Source of the DNA: Acetobacter oeni
GTDB lineage: Bacteria > Pseudomonadota > Alphaproteobacteria > Acetobacterales > Acetobacteraceae
Reading direction: 5' to 3'
Assembly (NCBI RefSeq): GCF_011516825.1
Contig: NZ_WOTA01000020.1
Location: forward strand, 22,454-86,453
Length of the DNA stretch: 64,000 nt
Shown here one piece after another: positions 44,066 to 54,807 of the stretch; the first letter of the stretch is position 1, and each line of letters starts with the position of its first letter. The notes under the pieces are model-generated. The model did no database searches. It worked only from the letters and a program-made list of their open reading frames with translations, and had not been told where the DNA came from. The position numbers and the translations under genes were made by a program.

Positions 44066-46450
44066 GTGATAAAATCCGGAATTAACAAAGTGTCTAAACG
44101 TATATCATATCAGCCTTCGAATTTTTCTCACTTGCTGCGCGCAAACCGGGCATTGTGTGACAAACAGGGCCTGCGCAGAAAGGCAACAAAAGACTTTACT
44201 CCGATAATCGCGAGCGGTTTTTTCAGTTTTTTCATCGCCAATCATCCGGCAGTCGCTCAGACTATTGTGCATTCGGATGAAAAGGATTCGACATCTCACC
44301 TTCATCATAAATCATCAGCCTCCACGCATGACGTGGCGGCTCACAGCGGAAGCGCACACAGCCAGGAACACCCAGCAGCCCATAACGCCGGGCACGAGGC
44401 GCATACAGGCGTAAATGCATCCGGCACTGAATATATTACGGTTCATCATCATCACACCAGCGCAACGCGTCAGGCCGAAGCCTATCTGGCAACGATTCCC
44501 GGTGGTACCAGCATTGTCGACGCCGCGACGGTGCTCAAAACACGTAACGCAACCAATGCCGATGTATTCAAGTATCAGCCTGGCGTCTTTGCACAGGCTC
44601 CTTGCGGATCGGACGATCTGCGTATTTCCATCCGTGGTTCGGGTATTCAAACCGGTCTGAACGCAACGCGCGCAGGCATCATGTTTCTGTTTGACGGTAT
44701 CCCCTTTACCACTCCTATCGGTACGTTCAACGAATTACAGGAGCCTCTGGGAATTCGTTATACGGAGATTCTGCGTGGTGGTAACGGTATAGATTACGGT
44801 TCGACCCAACTGGGTGGTGCCATTAATTACACAACACAGACGGGCTACAACTCAGATCTCTATCAGGCGCGACTTGAAGCCGGCAGCTTCGGCTATGTCA
44901 AGGAGCAGCTCAGTTCAGGTCATGTTATGGGGAAATCCGACTACTATCTCAGTGTGACCAACTCCTATCGCGCCGGCTATCAGGAAAACACAAAAACAAC
45001 AAACTTTGGTGTAAACTTCAACTATGGATACAAATTCAACGACAAAGTTGATAATCGCTTCTTCTTCCGCTATCGCCAGACATCGGAAAACAATCCGTTT
45101 TACCTGACGCGTCAGCAGGTTGCCGAAAATCCCAAGCAGATGGCGCCCGCATACCGTGGTCTGGGCACGAAAACAATCGAACCTGGCAGTGAATTCATCG
45201 CTGACAAGATCACTTTCCATGTGGATGACCAGTCGAAGCTGGTTACGGGATTTGCCTACATCAACGCACCGATGAATCATCAGCTGGGAACTTCCTCATC
45301 GCGCTATTACCTCAGCTATGCAACAGGGACAGTGGACTATCAGCGCCACGATTCCCTGCTGGGTCACGCCAGTGATACGGATATCGGCATCTATACATCG
45401 CATGACCTGCAGTCGAGGATTGAAGCGCGTGTTCGTATCCCGTCGGCCTTTGCGGCTCAGGGCGGCGGTGCCTTTAATCAGCTCATCACCAATTCAAATC
45501 TGGCCGCAAGTGACACCGTGTTCCACGTTCGCAATAATACCGAAGTGTTCAAGAACTTTTTTCTCACGGCGGCCGGTGCGCTGACCTACAATCCACGCGC
45601 AGGGACACAGAACTTTCCAGAATACAGTTCTTTTAGCCAGAGTTCATTGTTTTTTGCACCACGGGGAGGTTTCCGTTACGTCATAAACCCTAATGTTGAA
45701 TTTTATGGCAATGTGAGTCGTAGCGTACAACAGGCACAGGACTGGCAGTACCTTGCAGGCACCGCCTATACATCGGGTCTGGCCACCGGATATCCGCATG
45801 AGTGGGAAAAATTGCGGCCCCAGACAGCGACAACCTTTGAAGCGGGCACCACCGGGCATTATCTTGGCACCGAATGGAGTGTTACTTACTACCACTCCGC
45901 AGTTCACAATGAACTGCTGCAGGTAGCGACGCCGGAACAGGTTCTGCTGAACACCTCCAGCTATGGCAATGCATCCCCCACCACACATCAGGGAGTTGAA
46001 ACCTCGTTCCATTCCACACTTTATCAATGGCAGGGAAACATTATTTCTCTTCGCAATGCCTATACATATCAGAGTTTCCGTTTTAACCATGATGCAACAT
46101 GGGGCCATAATTATATCCCCGGAATTCCTCAGCATTTCTATCAGGGAGAACTGCACATTGACATGAAGAATGGCTTCTATGCGTCAGTTGATGCGGAGGT
46201 TTCATCTTCTGTCATAGCGTCGTATGATAACCGTTACAAAGCGGCGCCATACCATATCTACAATTTCGATGTTGGTTACTTATGGCCCAACAAGCACCGC
46301 CAGGTATTCCTCAGCCTGCACAACCTGGCCAACAAACATTATGCGACGGGTGTAATTCCTGTTGCCAGTGAAGCCAACGGCAATGCTTCAGCCATGCTGG
46401 TCGGTGACGGGTTCGGCATTTTCGCCGGAGTTTCAATCGGATTCAACTAA
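44066..46450 (+). CDS. TonB-dependent receptor with histidine-rich linker, sulfur island
   Basis: This 794-aa outer-membrane receptor has a long N-terminal leader of about 65 residues ending in a cleavage site near AVAQ. A linker rich in histidine follows (about residues 70-130, with SHLHHKSS, HAAHNAGHEAH-like runs and VHHHHTS), and the TonB-box candidate EYITV lies inside it. The plug domain contains ADVFKYQPGVFAQAP, ISIRGSGIQTGL and LGGAINYTTQTG, and a 22-strand barrel ends in the aromatic FAGVSIGFN. Import substrates are likely small organosulfur compounds, from context only. The start is GTG 44066; no good ribosome site is visible. Confidence 0.85.
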   Translation: MIKSGINKVSKRISYQPSNFSHLLRANRALCDKQGLRRKATKDFTPIIASGFFSFFIANHPAVAQTIVHSDEKDSTSHLHHKSSASTHDVAAHSGSAHSQEHPAAHNAGHEAHTGVNASGTEYITVHHHHTSATRQAEAYLATIPGGTSIVDAATVLKTRNATNADVFKYQPGVFAQAPCGSDDLRISIRGSGIQTGLNATRAGIMFLFDGIPFTTPIGTFNELQEPLGIRYTEILRGGNGIDYGSTQLGGAINYTTQTGYNSDLYQARLEAGSFGYVKEQLSSGHVMGKSDYYLSVTNSYRAGYQENTKTTNFGVNFNYGYKFNDKVDNRFFFRYRQTSENNPFYLTRQQVAENPKQMAPAYRGLGTKTIEPGSEFIADKITFHVDDQSKLVTGFAYINAPMNHQLGTSSSRYYLSYATGTVDYQRHDSLLGHASDTDIGIYTSHDLQSRIEARVRIPSAFAAQGGGAFNQLITNSNLAASDTVFHVRNNTEVFKNFFLTAAGALTYNPRAGTQNFPEYSSFSQSSLFFAPRGGFRYVINPNVEFYGNVSRSVQQAQDWQYLAGTAYTSGLATGYPHEWEKLRPQTATTFEAGTTGHYLGTEWSVTYYHSAVHNELLQVATPEQVLLNTSSYGNASPTTHQGVETSFHSTLYQWQGNIISLRNAYTYQSFRFNHDATWGHNYIPGIPQHFYQGELHIDMKNGFYASVDAEVSSSVIASYDNRYKAAPYHIYNFDVGYLWPNKHRQVFLSLHNLANKHYATGVIPVASEANGNASAMLVGDGFGIFAGVSIGFN

Positions 46451-46459
46451 TAATCCGCC

Positions 46460-46488
46460 AGGATCGGTCATGGGGATCGACCGATCCT
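46460..46488. terminator. Possible bidirectional terminator hairpin
   Basis: AGGATCGGTC (46460-46469) and its complement GACCGATCCT (46479-46488) form a 10-bp stem with a 9-base loop just after the TonB-dependent receptor stop. It faces the convergent ABC transporter operon. No strong T-run follows on either strand, so it may act weakly or with Rho. Confidence 0.4.
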
Positions 46489-46674
46489 GTGGTCTGCTGT
46501 CCTGAGCAGGACCAGCGATGAGACCTCTACGATCCTGTTGGCAGCGCCAACAGTCCGCTCGAACAAGCCTGATTCTATTATGAGAACTGACACTGGCTTT
46601 ATCATACACCGAGAAACGGTATTCACCACTGTCCGGAGCCATGTCCAGGCCCGGCTCTCCGGGAACCGGTCTTC

Positions 46675-48303
46675 TTATGCGACAACAGGCAGGCTCGCCG
46701 ACAGTTTTGTGGCCGCAGTCAGAAGAGACTGTGTAAAACTGTGACGTGGTCTGATCAGCACGTCCGCCGCTGTCCCGACTTCAATGATCCGGCCCTCCTG
46801 CATGACCACCACATCGTCACACATACGGCGGATCACGCCCATATCATGTGAAATGAACAGGCAGGCCAGTCCGAAATCCCGTTGCAATTCCTCCAGAAGA
46901 TCGAGAACCTGAGCCTGAACCGATACATCCAGGGCAGAGACAGGTTCATCACAGATCAGAAGATCCGGCTTCACCGCAACGGCACGCGCAATTGCGACCC
47001 GCTGCCGCTGCCCGCCAGAAATCCCGCCCGGACGGCGCCTGGCAATACTGCACGGCAACCGGACTCTTTCAAGAAGTTCGCCAATACGATCCGTATGATT
47101 CGCCTTTGGTTCTCCGGCTGCCGACAGAGCGTCCGACAGAATGTCAAAGACAGTCCAGCGAGGATCGAACGAGCTGAGCGGGTCCTGATAGATCAGCGCC
47201 ATAAACCGGCGCCGGGGCCGGCGCATGCGCTCCGGGACAGGCTGAGCTCCGGCCGCGACCCAGGGCTCGCCCCGGAAACTGACAGTGCCCGTGTCAGGCT
47301 GAAGCAGCCCGGCAATAATCCGGGAAGTCGTCGTCTTTCCGGAACCGGACTCCCCGATCAGCCCAAGCGTGCGACCGCGCCGGAGCGTCAGCGTCACATC
47401 CGAGATGATCGGACGAATAACACCGTCTGGCCCCTTGCGGATGAAAGACAGATCCCGTGCCTCAAGCAGCGAGTCTCCAGTCGGCTCCGGCGCCACGGGT
47501 CTGGCCGGATGACGCGACGGGTCGGCTTCCAGAAGCGTAATCGTATAGGGATGCTTCGGTGCTGTCAGGATCCGGGCGGCCGGCCCCTGCTCCACGACTT
47601 TGCCATGCTCAAGAACAATAATTTCATCTGCCAGCTTCGCGACAAATCCGAGGTCGTGGCTGATCAGAAGCAGGCCGGTCCCTCTGTCCCGCAGGCTGCT
47701 GAACAGATCCAGTATCTGCGCCTGAACCGTTGGATCGAGAGCCGTTGTCGGCTCATCGGCAATCAGCAATGATGGCGACATCGCAATGGCGCTGGCAATC
47801 AAGGCACGCTGCCGCAGACCGCCGGACAGTTCATCCGGACGTTGCCGCGCCCGAAGATCCGGTTCACGGATACCGACCTGTTCCAGAAGCTCAAGGACTT
47901 TTCGCGTTCGCTCCTTCGCTGTTCCCCGCCGGTGAACGGCCAGAGATTCCGCGATCTCCCTGCCGACCGGGCGCAAAGGATCGAGCGCTACCAGAGCGTC
48001 CTGCAGAACCATACCGATCCTGCGTCCCCGGATATCGCGCCATCGCCGCTCCGGAAGATCGCGCAGATCATCATCACCCAGGCTGAGTCGCCGGGCAGAA
48101 ACATGGCCTCCGGCCCCTGTCAGACCGATAATACTCCGTGCTGTCACGCTTTTTCCGGAGCCCGATTCACCGACGAGCGCGACCACCTGTCCCGGTTTCA
48201 GCGTAAATGAAAGGTTCTGCACAGCAACCGTGTGACCACGTGGTGTCGCGAAGCTAACGGAGAGATCCTCCACATGCAGCACGGGGTCCGGCAGAGCGCT
48301 CAC
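46675..48303 (-). CDS. Fused double ATPase of a peptide/nickel-type ABC importer
   Basis: The 542-aa protein contains two complete ATPase domains, equivalent to DppD and DppF joined. The first has Walker A GESGSGKSVTARS and signature LSGGLRQR; the second has GESGSGKTTTSR and ISGGQRQRVAIARA with Walker B LLICDEP. Each domain ends with the oligopeptide-transporter C-terminal motif. The layout resembles GsiA of glutathione import. It powers the two permeases encoded upstream, with which it is coupled by a 4-bp overlap. It is the last gene of the operon. Confidence 0.9.
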   Translation of the reverse strand: MSALPDPVLHVEDLSVSFATPRGHTVAVQNLSFTLKPGQVVALVGESGSGKSVTARSIIGLTGAGGHVSARRLSLGDDDLRDLPERRWRDIRGRRIGMVLQDALVALDPLRPVGREIAESLAVHRRGTAKERTRKVLELLEQVGIREPDLRARQRPDELSGGLRQRALIASAIAMSPSLLIADEPTTALDPTVQAQILDLFSSLRDRGTGLLLISHDLGFVAKLADEIIVLEHGKVVEQGPAARILTAPKHPYTITLLEADPSRHPARPVAPEPTGDSLLEARDLSFIRKGPDGVIRPIISDVTLTLRRGRTLGLIGESGSGKTTTSRIIAGLLQPDTGTVSFRGEPWVAAGAQPVPERMRRPRRRFMALIYQDPLSSFDPRWTVFDILSDALSAAGEPKANHTDRIGELLERVRLPCSIARRRPGGISGGQRQRVAIARAVAVKPDLLICDEPVSALDVSVQAQVLDLLEELQRDFGLACLFISHDMGVIRRMCDDVVVMQEGRIIEVGTAADVLIRPRHSFTQSLLTAATKLSASLPVVA

Positions 48304-49169
48304 GAAACACGCCCTTCAATAAGGCGCTGAAGACTGCGTCCGGCAATGGTCGTGGCCAGCATAGTGACGACGATCGCCAGTCCGGGGAAAAAAGTCATCC
48401 ACCATGCCTCCGCGACGAAATCACGGCCCATGGACAGCATCGTTCCCCATTCCGCCGCCGGCGGACGAGCGCCCAGACCGAGAAAGGAAAGAGAGGCCGA
48501 CCAGACGATCATCTGTCCGATGCCCATTGTGCCCATTACGATCAGAGGACGAAAGGCATTGGGCAGAATATGCCGGACGATGATCCCTGCCGGAGCATGG
48601 CCCAGCGCCCGCGCCGCCTCGACATAGCCCGCACGCCGCACGGCGAGAACCTGTCCGAACACGATCCGCCCATACCCTGCGGCGCTGCCGACGCCAATGG
48701 CCACGATCAGCGGCACGATTCCACTACCAAGCGTTGCGGTAAACAGCAATGCCAGAACCAGCGAGGGAATGGAAAACATCACATCCAGCAGCCAGCGCAC
48801 GCTTTTTTCCGCCAGCCTTCCTCCCAGCCCTCCGACCAGGGCGAGAACGGTCGCAAAGGACAGGGCGAGCGTAATCGCGCTTATGCCCAGCAGAAGAGAC
48901 TGCCGGGCACCATGAATCACGCGGGCCAGCACATCACGCCCGGACTGGTCTGTCCCGAATGGGTGGCTGAGTGAAGGCCCCTGAAACGCATCGCGGGGCT
49001 CGATCGCCATCGGATCGATATGCGTGAACAGGGTCGGCGCAATCGCGGCGGCAACCAGCAGCAGGAGATAGAAAGCAGCGAGCAGAGGCCCGACGTGCCG
49101 AAGCGTCAGAACCGGCATGATAAAGCCGGGTACGCGGCGTCGAAGAGCAGGCAGGATCATGTCGGTCAT
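48300..49169 (-). CDS. ABC importer permease, DppC type
   Basis: The 289-aa inner-membrane protein has the N-terminal helix and the typical DppC sentence AIEPRDAFQGPSLSHPFGTDQSGRDVLARVIHGARQSLLLG. The BPD-type EAA loop EAARALGHAPAGIIVRHILPNAF contacts the ATPase. It pairs with the DppB-type permease encoded immediately upstream, whose stop it overlaps by 4 bp. Confidence 0.92.
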   Translation of the reverse strand: MTDMILPALRRRVPGFIMPVLTLRHVGPLLAAFYLLLLVAAAIAPTLFTHIDPMAIEPRDAFQGPSLSHPFGTDQSGRDVLARVIHGARQSLLLGISAITLALSFATVLALVGGLGGRLAEKSVRWLLDVMFSIPSLVLALLFTATLGSGIVPLIVAIGVGSAAGYGRIVFGQVLAVRRAGYVEAARALGHAPAGIIVRHILPNAFRPLIVMGTMGIGQMIVWSASLSFLGLGARPPAAEWGTMLSMGRDFVAEAWWMTFFPGLAIVVTMLATTIAGRSLQRLIEGRVS

Positions 49170-50116
49170 GAGTGCAATGCTTTCAGTCTGGGGTCGATCA
49201 GCCGACGCAGGAGGTCGGCCAGAAAGCCCGCGATGATGTAAATGGCAGCAATGAACAGGATGATTCCGGCAACCAGCGGCATGTCATGACCGGATACTGC
49301 CAGGAACAGTTCCCGGCCTATTCCTTTGCGTGAGAAAATCATTTCGATCGCCACGGCATTGCCAACGAGCGCGCCTATTCCCCATGCCGAAAGATCGACA
49401 CCAGGCAGAAGGGCATGACGCAGAACATGCCGCAGCCGCACCGCACGTTCATCCATCCCCCGTGCGCGGGCTGTCAGGACGCAGGGTTCATCCAGAGCAA
49501 GATCAAACGACTCACGGGTGACCTGAGCCAGAAAGCCACCCAGCGGAATACCCAGCGCCAGCGCTGGCAGGACAATGGACAGCACGCCACGGGTGCCTGC
49601 TGGCGGGAAAAGGCCAAATTCGAAGGAAAAAGCCCATAGCAGGAGAAGTCCGAGCCAGAAGGGCGGCAGACCGGCACTGATGGTTTCCAGAGACGAGGCT
49701 ACCGGTCCGAACCAGCGTCGTCTGACTGTAGGCACGGTCGAAAGCAGCGCGAACAGCCATGCCACGATAAAGGCAGCCGCCATCAGTTCCAGCGTCGGAG
49801 GTGCCTGAGACCGCAACACATCCACAACGGGCATATGCTGTGAAAAGGAATTTCCAAACTGCCCCTGCGCCAGTCGCGTCAGATACAGGCCGTACTGAAC
49901 AGGCAGCGGCCGGTCCAGGCCATATTCATGTCGCGCCACGGCAAGTGTTTCCGGTGTCGCATTCACCGAGCCACCGCCCAGAATCGCCAGCACCGGATCA
50001 CCTGGCGTCAACTGAAGCACCACAAAACACAGGGTTGCCGCCGCAAACAGCACAGTGAAAGCATTAAGGGCTTTCGCCAGAAAAGCATGCGCCACACGCA
50101 GAAAAAACGGGATCAT
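49166..50116 (-). CDS. ABC importer permease, DppB type
   Basis: The protein (about 316 aa) shows the DppB pattern: an N-terminal membrane helix, LTPGDPVLAILGGGSVNATPETLAVARHEYGLDRPLPVQYGLYLTRLAQGQFGNSF, and the EAA-like loop ARARGMDERAVRLRHVLRHALLPGVD. ATG 50116 overlaps the binding-protein stop (ATGA) and is the likely start; the frame is also open to 50128. Confidence 0.9.
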   Translation of the reverse strand: MIPFFLRVAHAFLAKALNAFTVLFAAATLCFVVLQLTPGDPVLAILGGGSVNATPETLAVARHEYGLDRPLPVQYGLYLTRLAQGQFGNSFSQHMPVVDVLRSQAPPTLELMAAAFIVAWLFALLSTVPTVRRRWFGPVASSLETISAGLPPFWLGLLLLWAFSFEFGLFPPAGTRGVLSIVLPALALGIPLGGFLAQVTRESFDLALDEPCVLTARARGMDERAVRLRHVLRHALLPGVDLSAWGIGALVGNAVAIEMIFSRKGIGRELFLAVSGHDMPLVAGIILFIAAIYIIAGFLADLLRRLIDPRLKALHS

Positions 50117-51747
50117 CGCGCTATCCATGCATCATAGAGACTGGTGACATTCAGAGAGGGCTCGATCCGCACATCATGGACGGCTCCGGACAGAGCCATA
50201 CGCGTGCTCTGCGGATAGGTCGTGATCTGCAGGAACGCGGCTGCCACGATCTCCTGTGCCTGTGTGTAAAGTTTCTGACGCTCTTCGGGATCGGTCGTCA
50301 GAAGCGCCGCGTTGATAATCCGGTCGAAGCCGGGGTCGCTATACCCTGCCGCATTCTGATGAATTCCCCCCTGCGGACCCGGCGGTCCGAGAAAAGCGGA
50401 TGAGAAGACAATCCGCAGGACGTCCGCCGTGTTCGTATTCCAGTATCCAACCCGCACATCGTAATCCCACCGGCTCTCACGATCGTTGACCGTTGTGTCG
50501 TCCGCGTTTTCCAGAATGACATCGAAACCCGTCGCGCGTGCCGTCGCCTGCACCTGCTCCCATAACGTTCTTATCGAAGCCGACAGAGAAGAGCGCATCG
50601 GAATGTGGACCTGTAGCGGCACTCCGTTCCGGACGCGGATCCCGTCTGCCGTCCGGGCGGTCCAGCCTGCCTCATCCAGCAGTAACCGCGCACGATCGGG
50701 ATCATAATCTCCGTGGTGTTCGGTTTCGGGACTATAGAAAGGCGTGGACGGACTCAGAGGCCCGCCTGCCCGGCGATAATGACCGAAAAACACGCTGGAT
50801 AAGGCGCCGGGAATATCCGCCGAACGGACAAACGCCTCCCGGACACGAATATCACCGAACGGCTCACGTCTGAGATTAAGGGTTCCGTTGGTCGGATTTC
50901 CCGGAAGATCGGCCTTTAGCAACCAGAGATCGGGATTGTGTTGTGCCGGTGTTTCGGCTTCCGGAGGCAGGGAGTCGATCACGTCCACTTCACCTGCCTG
51001 CAGGGAGGCAAACCGCACCGAGGCTTCCGGAATGATGCGCCAGACAATGCGATCCAGCCATGCCGCTCCGGTGTGCCTGGCTGTCGGCGGACCCCAGCGA
51101 TAGGCCGGGTTACGCTCCAGTACAATCTCATTCTGACGGTCCCAGTGAACGACCCGGAACGGACCGGATCCAACAGGGCTCTGGCAGTTTTCATCACGGG
51201 GGCGCAGCAGAGCCACGGGCGATTCCATACCGAGAAACCCCTGCGCCAGCACTTCCAGGAATGCCGCGTAAGGCCTGTCCAGATGCACGACTGCTGTGTA
51301 ATCGTCGATCACATCAGTTTTGACATATTGTTTGATATAGCCGCCCGCTGTGCTCGACAGCGTATGCGGATTAGCTATGTGATCGAGATTTGCCCGGACA
51401 GCAGCGGCATTGAACGCTGTCCCGTCTGTGAACGCCACATCCCGCCGAAGATGGAAGGTCCACGCTCGCCCGTCTTCCGACACGGTCCAATCCGTTGCCA
51501 GCCATGGCAGGATTTTCCCTCCTTTATCCATGGCCACCAGTGAATCCAGAAACTGCTCGGCCACAAAAACCTGCGGCATATCGCCATGCACATGCGGATC
51601 AAGGCAGACTGGTTCGCGATCGGTCGCATAAACCAGGGTTCCGCCGGAGACCGGACCAGTGGCTTCTTTATGATTTTTATGCTGCCGGCACCCCGCGACA
51701 GAAAGCAGCGACATAGCCATGGCTAACGGCACCGCACGGCGTGTCAT
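50113..51747 (-). CDS. Extracellular solute-binding lipoprotein, family 5 (peptide/nickel type)
   Basis: The protein (about 544 aa) starts MTRRAVPLAMAMSLLSVAGC, a lipoprotein signal with acylated Cys20. It then has the family 5 blocks GGTLVYATDREPVCLDPHVHGDMPQ, WTVSEDGRAWTFHLRRDVAFTDGTAFNA and GSGPFRVVHWDRQNEIVLERNPAYRWG. GGAGG seven bases upstream supports this start over 51786. It delivers substrate to the DppBC-like permeases. Binding proteins of this family take peptides, glutathione, nickel complexes and other organics. The surrounding sulfur genes suggest an organosulfur ligand, which is inference. Confidence 0.88.
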   Translation of the reverse strand: MTRRAVPLAMAMSLLSVAGCRQHKNHKEATGPVSGGTLVYATDREPVCLDPHVHGDMPQVFVAEQFLDSLVAMDKGGKILPWLATDWTVSEDGRAWTFHLRRDVAFTDGTAFNAAAVRANLDHIANPHTLSSTAGGYIKQYVKTDVIDDYTAVVHLDRPYAAFLEVLAQGFLGMESPVALLRPRDENCQSPVGSGPFRVVHWDRQNEIVLERNPAYRWGPPTARHTGAAWLDRIVWRIIPEASVRFASLQAGEVDVIDSLPPEAETPAQHNPDLWLLKADLPGNPTNGTLNLRREPFGDIRVREAFVRSADIPGALSSVFFGHYRRAGGPLSPSTPFYSPETEHHGDYDPDRARLLLDEAGWTARTADGIRVRNGVPLQVHIPMRSSLSASIRTLWEQVQATARATGFDVILENADDTTVNDRESRWDYDVRVGYWNTNTADVLRIVFSSAFLGPPGPQGGIHQNAAGYSDPGFDRIINAALLTTDPEERQKLYTQAQEIVAAAFLQITTYPQSTRMALSGAVHDVRIEPSLNVTSLYDAWIAR

Positions 51748-52192
51748 TTTCCTCCGCAGGGACCAAACAAAGAAAGCTGACACCATCAGGGCACAATCCG
51801 GAGAAAATAATACAGTTAATTATCGTTGTTATTAGAGTTGCATGATTGCATTTTACATTCAATGTTGTTTATCTGGTTTCTGTTTAACATTTTAAATTGT
51901 TATTTTTTGTGCCTCCGAAAAAAGCCGGTCGGTTTCGCAGTCCCTCCGCATCCCTGTCCATCAGAAAAACACAAAATCCTGCAAAATTTCGGCATAAGCT
52001 TTCCGGAGAAGGTCTCAGGATACCTCTAATAATATAAAACATTTTTACATTGCACTATTTATTATCGTTTATTAATTACGCATTGACAGCGCTGAAATCC
52101 TTGGTAGCGTGCTTATTAACAATTACACTATGAACAAGAGTTAAAATGAACACTTTCTGGCGACAGCTGGTGCTGAAAACAAGAATGTGGCC
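51748..52192. other. AT-rich divergent intergenic region of the sulfur island
   Basis: This 445-bp gap separates the ABC importer operon (minus) from the monooxygenase operon (plus) and must hold both promoters. It is far richer in A and T than the genes around it. The 9-mer ATTATCGTT occurs twice (near 51819 and 52061), once close to each side. TTGACA at 52083-52088 is a possible -35, but no good -10 follows at 16-18 bp. No small gene or RNA was recognised. Confidence 0.4.
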
Positions 52193-53635
52193 ATGACCTC
52201 ACCCTCGGGTGACGCCCGAAAGAGCCTGCATGTCAATCTGTTCGAAATGGCCTGTGTCGGTCACATCGTGCACGGATTATGGCGTGCGCCGGGAAACAAC
52301 CGGCATCGGTTTTCGGAGTTGTCTTACTGGAAAGAGATCGCGCAACTGGCTGAACGTGGCCTTTTCGACGCCATTTTTCTCGCGGATGTCGTTGGCACAT
52401 ACGATAGATTCGCTGACGGTACGGACGCCGCCCTGCGCCAGGGCGTGCAGATTCCCAATCTTGACCCGCTCATGCTTGTCCCGGCCATGGCGGCCGTCAC
52501 ATCGCAGCTGGGCTTCGGTGTTACCTTTTCGACCACCTATGAGCCGCCCTTCGCCTTTGCACGCCGCATGGCAACGCTCGACGTGCTGACAGAGGGTCGT
52601 GTGGGGTGGAACGTCGTCACCTCCTATCTGCGCAGCGCCGCACGCAATTTTGGTCTCGAAGACGAAATTCCTCACGACGAACGCTATCTCATCGCCGACG
52701 AATATATCGATATTCTCTACAAACTCTGGGAAGGAAGCTGGGACGACAATGCCGTAGTCGCTGACCGGGAAGCCGATGTATTCACCGATCCGGCCCGCGT
52801 CAGACCGATCAACCATCGCGGCACGCATTTTCAGGTTGCCGGCCCGCATCTCGTTCAGCCATCCCGACAGCGCACACCGGTCCTTTTTCAGGCCACAGGC
52901 TCTCCGGCCGGTCTCGAATATGCCGCGCGTCACGCCGAAGTCGTCTTCATCGGCGGTCAGACAACGGCGGATGTCAGACGTAATATCGCTGAAACCCGCA
53001 AACGGGCCGAAGCTTACGGAAGGCGTCCCGACGACATCCGCTTCCTCGTTCAGGCCGGAATCATCACAGCGCCGACAGAAAAGGAAGCACAGGAAAAGCT
53101 ACGGTATTACCGGGAATTTTACAGTACAGAAGGCGCGCTGATCCATGCCCAGGCCGAGGTCGATCTGCGTCAGTTCGATCCATCCGAGACAATAGCATCC
53201 GTTATCACACGCAAAGGCGCGGCATTCGGCAATATGGGCCGCCGCTTCCGTCCCGAACAGACAGTCGGTGACGCGCTTCAGCAAATTGCCCGCTTCGACG
53301 AAGGCCGGTATTTCATTGCGGGTTCGCCAGATCGTGTTGCGGATGCCATCGAATCCTGGCTCGACGATGACGACATCGACGGCATCAATCTGCGCCAGTA
53401 TCATTCCTTTGATACAGCAAGGGATTTCATCGATCTTGTTATCCCTGAACTTCAGGCGCGGGGGCGTTATCGGACAGCTTACACACCGGGCGAAACCTTA
53501 CGCGAGCGTCTTTTTGGCGCTGGCCGGGCACGGCTGCCGGACAGGCATCCAGGTGCCCGTTATCGCGACCCGGCCGCTCTGAACACTCCCGCTGCTCCGC
53601 TGTTCGCCGGACAGTCTTCAATCAGGACGCCATGA
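52193..53635 (+). CDS. NtaA/SnaA/DszA-family FMN-dependent monooxygenase (first copy)
   Basis: The protein (about 480 aa) is a bacterial luciferase-fold enzyme: [60 protein letters not shown] at the start, [42 protein letters not shown] in the barrel, and [24 protein letters not shown] near the end. Relatives oxidise nitrilotriacetate, pristinamycin or dibenzothiophene sulfone with FMNH2. The start could be ATG 52193 or the GTG two codons earlier. It overlaps ssuD by 4 bp, so both are coupled. Confidence 0.88.
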   Translation: MTSPSGDARKSLHVNLFEMACVGHIVHGLWRAPGNNRHRFSELSYWKEIAQLAERGLFDAIFLADVVGTYDRFADGTDAALRQGVQIPNLDPLMLVPAMAAVTSQLGFGVTFSTTYEPPFAFARRMATLDVLTEGRVGWNVVTSYLRSAARNFGLEDEIPHDERYLIADEYIDILYKLWEGSWDDNAVVADREADVFTDPARVRPINHRGTHFQVAGPHLVQPSRQRTPVLFQATGSPAGLEYAARHAEVVFIGGQTTADVRRNIAETRKRAEAYGRRPDDIRFLVQAGIITAPTEKEAQEKLRYYREFYSTEGALIHAQAEVDLRQFDPSETIASVITRKGAAFGNMGRRFRPEQTVGDALQQIARFDEGRYFIAGSPDRVADAIESWLDDDDIDGINLRQYHSFDTARDFIDLVIPELQARGRYRTAYTPGETLRERLFGAGRARLPDRHPGARYRDPAALNTPAAPLFAGQSSIRTP

Positions 53636-54804
53636 CAATGAGTTTCTCCGTTCCAGACAAGATCAATGCCCTCTGGTTTCTTCCGACACACGGTGATTCC
53701 CGTTATCTTGGCACGCAGAAAGGCGGACGCCCGGTCGATCTGCCTTATTTACAGCAGGTTTCCCGTGCCGCTGATTCTCTAGGATTTTATGGTGTTCTGA
53801 TCCCCACCGGGCGTAGTTGTGAAGACAGCTGGGTCGTGGCGTCCGCGCTTGCGCCAGCCACCGAGCGACTACGCTTTCTCATCGCTGTCCGTCCGGGGCT
53901 TCAGTCACCCACTCTCTCTGCCCGTATGACCGCCACGCTGGACCGGATTTCGGATGGCCGCCTGCTGATCAATGTCGTCACGGGAGGAGATCCGAAAGAA
54001 AACGCCGGAGACGGCTTCTTTGCCAGTCACGCCGAACGTTATGAAGTGACTGACGAATTCCTCGATATCTACCGCGCTCTGCTGCGTGGAGAAACGGTCA
54101 ATTACACCAGCAGGCATTTTCGCATTGAGGAAGGACGTATCCTGTTTCCGCCCTTCCAAAAGGATGGACCGCCGATCTATTTCGGTGGCTCTTCCGAAGC
54201 CGGTATTGATGTCGCTGCGAAACATGTCGACAAATATCTGACCTGGGGCGAGCCGCCTGCCCTTGTCGCCGAAAAAATCGAGACCGTTCGCCGCAGAGCC
54301 GAGGCAAAAGGACGCACGGTCTCTTTCGGAATCCGGTTGCATGTCATTGTACGAAATACTACCGAAGCCGCCTGGGCTGAGGCGGATCGTCTGATCTCGT
54401 ATCTCAACGACACGACCATCGCCAAAGCGCAGAAGGTGTTTGCGCGTATGGATTCCGTCGGACAGGATCGTATGCGTGCACTCCATGGCGGCCGGCGTGA
54501 CAAGCTGGAAGTCAGCCCGAATCTCTGGGCTGGCGTCGGCCTCGTCCGCGGCGGTGCCGGAACTGCCCTCGTGGGAGATCCCGCCACCGTTGCCGAGCGC
54601 ATCGACGAATACCGGCGTCTTGGAATCGATACTTTCATCTTCTCGGGTTATCCGCATCTGGAAGAAGCCTATCAGGTCGGCGAACAGATCCTGCCTCTTC
54701 TCCCTCTCGCCCATCCGATCCGCCCGGCGGCTTCCATCAGCAATATGGGTCCGTTCGGAGAAACAATCGCCGGTGATCATCGACCGCAGGCGCAGGGAGA
54801 ATAA
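53632..54804 (+). CDS. ssuD: FMNH2-dependent alkanesulfonate monooxygenase
   Basis: The 390-aa protein closely follows Ssu[60 protein letters not shown], including the conserved active-site-adjacent cysteine (Cys63 here). [43 protein letters not shown] and [33 protein letters not shown] follow. It splits alkanesulfonates to an aldehyde and sulfite using reduced FMN. Usual partners SsuE (reductase) and SsuA are represented here by the gene at 54808 and the one at 56857. Confidence 0.92.
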   Translation: MTMSFSVPDKINALWFLPTHGDSRYLGTQKGGRPVDLPYLQQVSRAADSLGFYGVLIPTGRSCEDSWVVASALAPATERLRFLIAVRPGLQSPTLSARMTATLDRISDGRLLINVVTGGDPKENAGDGFFASHAERYEVTDEFLDIYRALLRGETVNYTSRHFRIEEGRILFPPFQKDGPPIYFGGSSEAGIDVAAKHVDKYLTWGEPPALVAEKIETVRRRAEAKGRTVSFGIRLHVIVRNTTEAAWAEADRLISYLNDTTIAKAQKVFARMDSVGQDRMRALHGGRRDKLEVSPNLWAGVGLVRGGAGTALVGDPATVAERIDEYRRLGIDTFIFSGYPHLEEAYQVGEQILPLLPLAHPIRPAASISNMGPFGETIAGDHRPQAQGE

Positions 54805-54807
54805 AGC

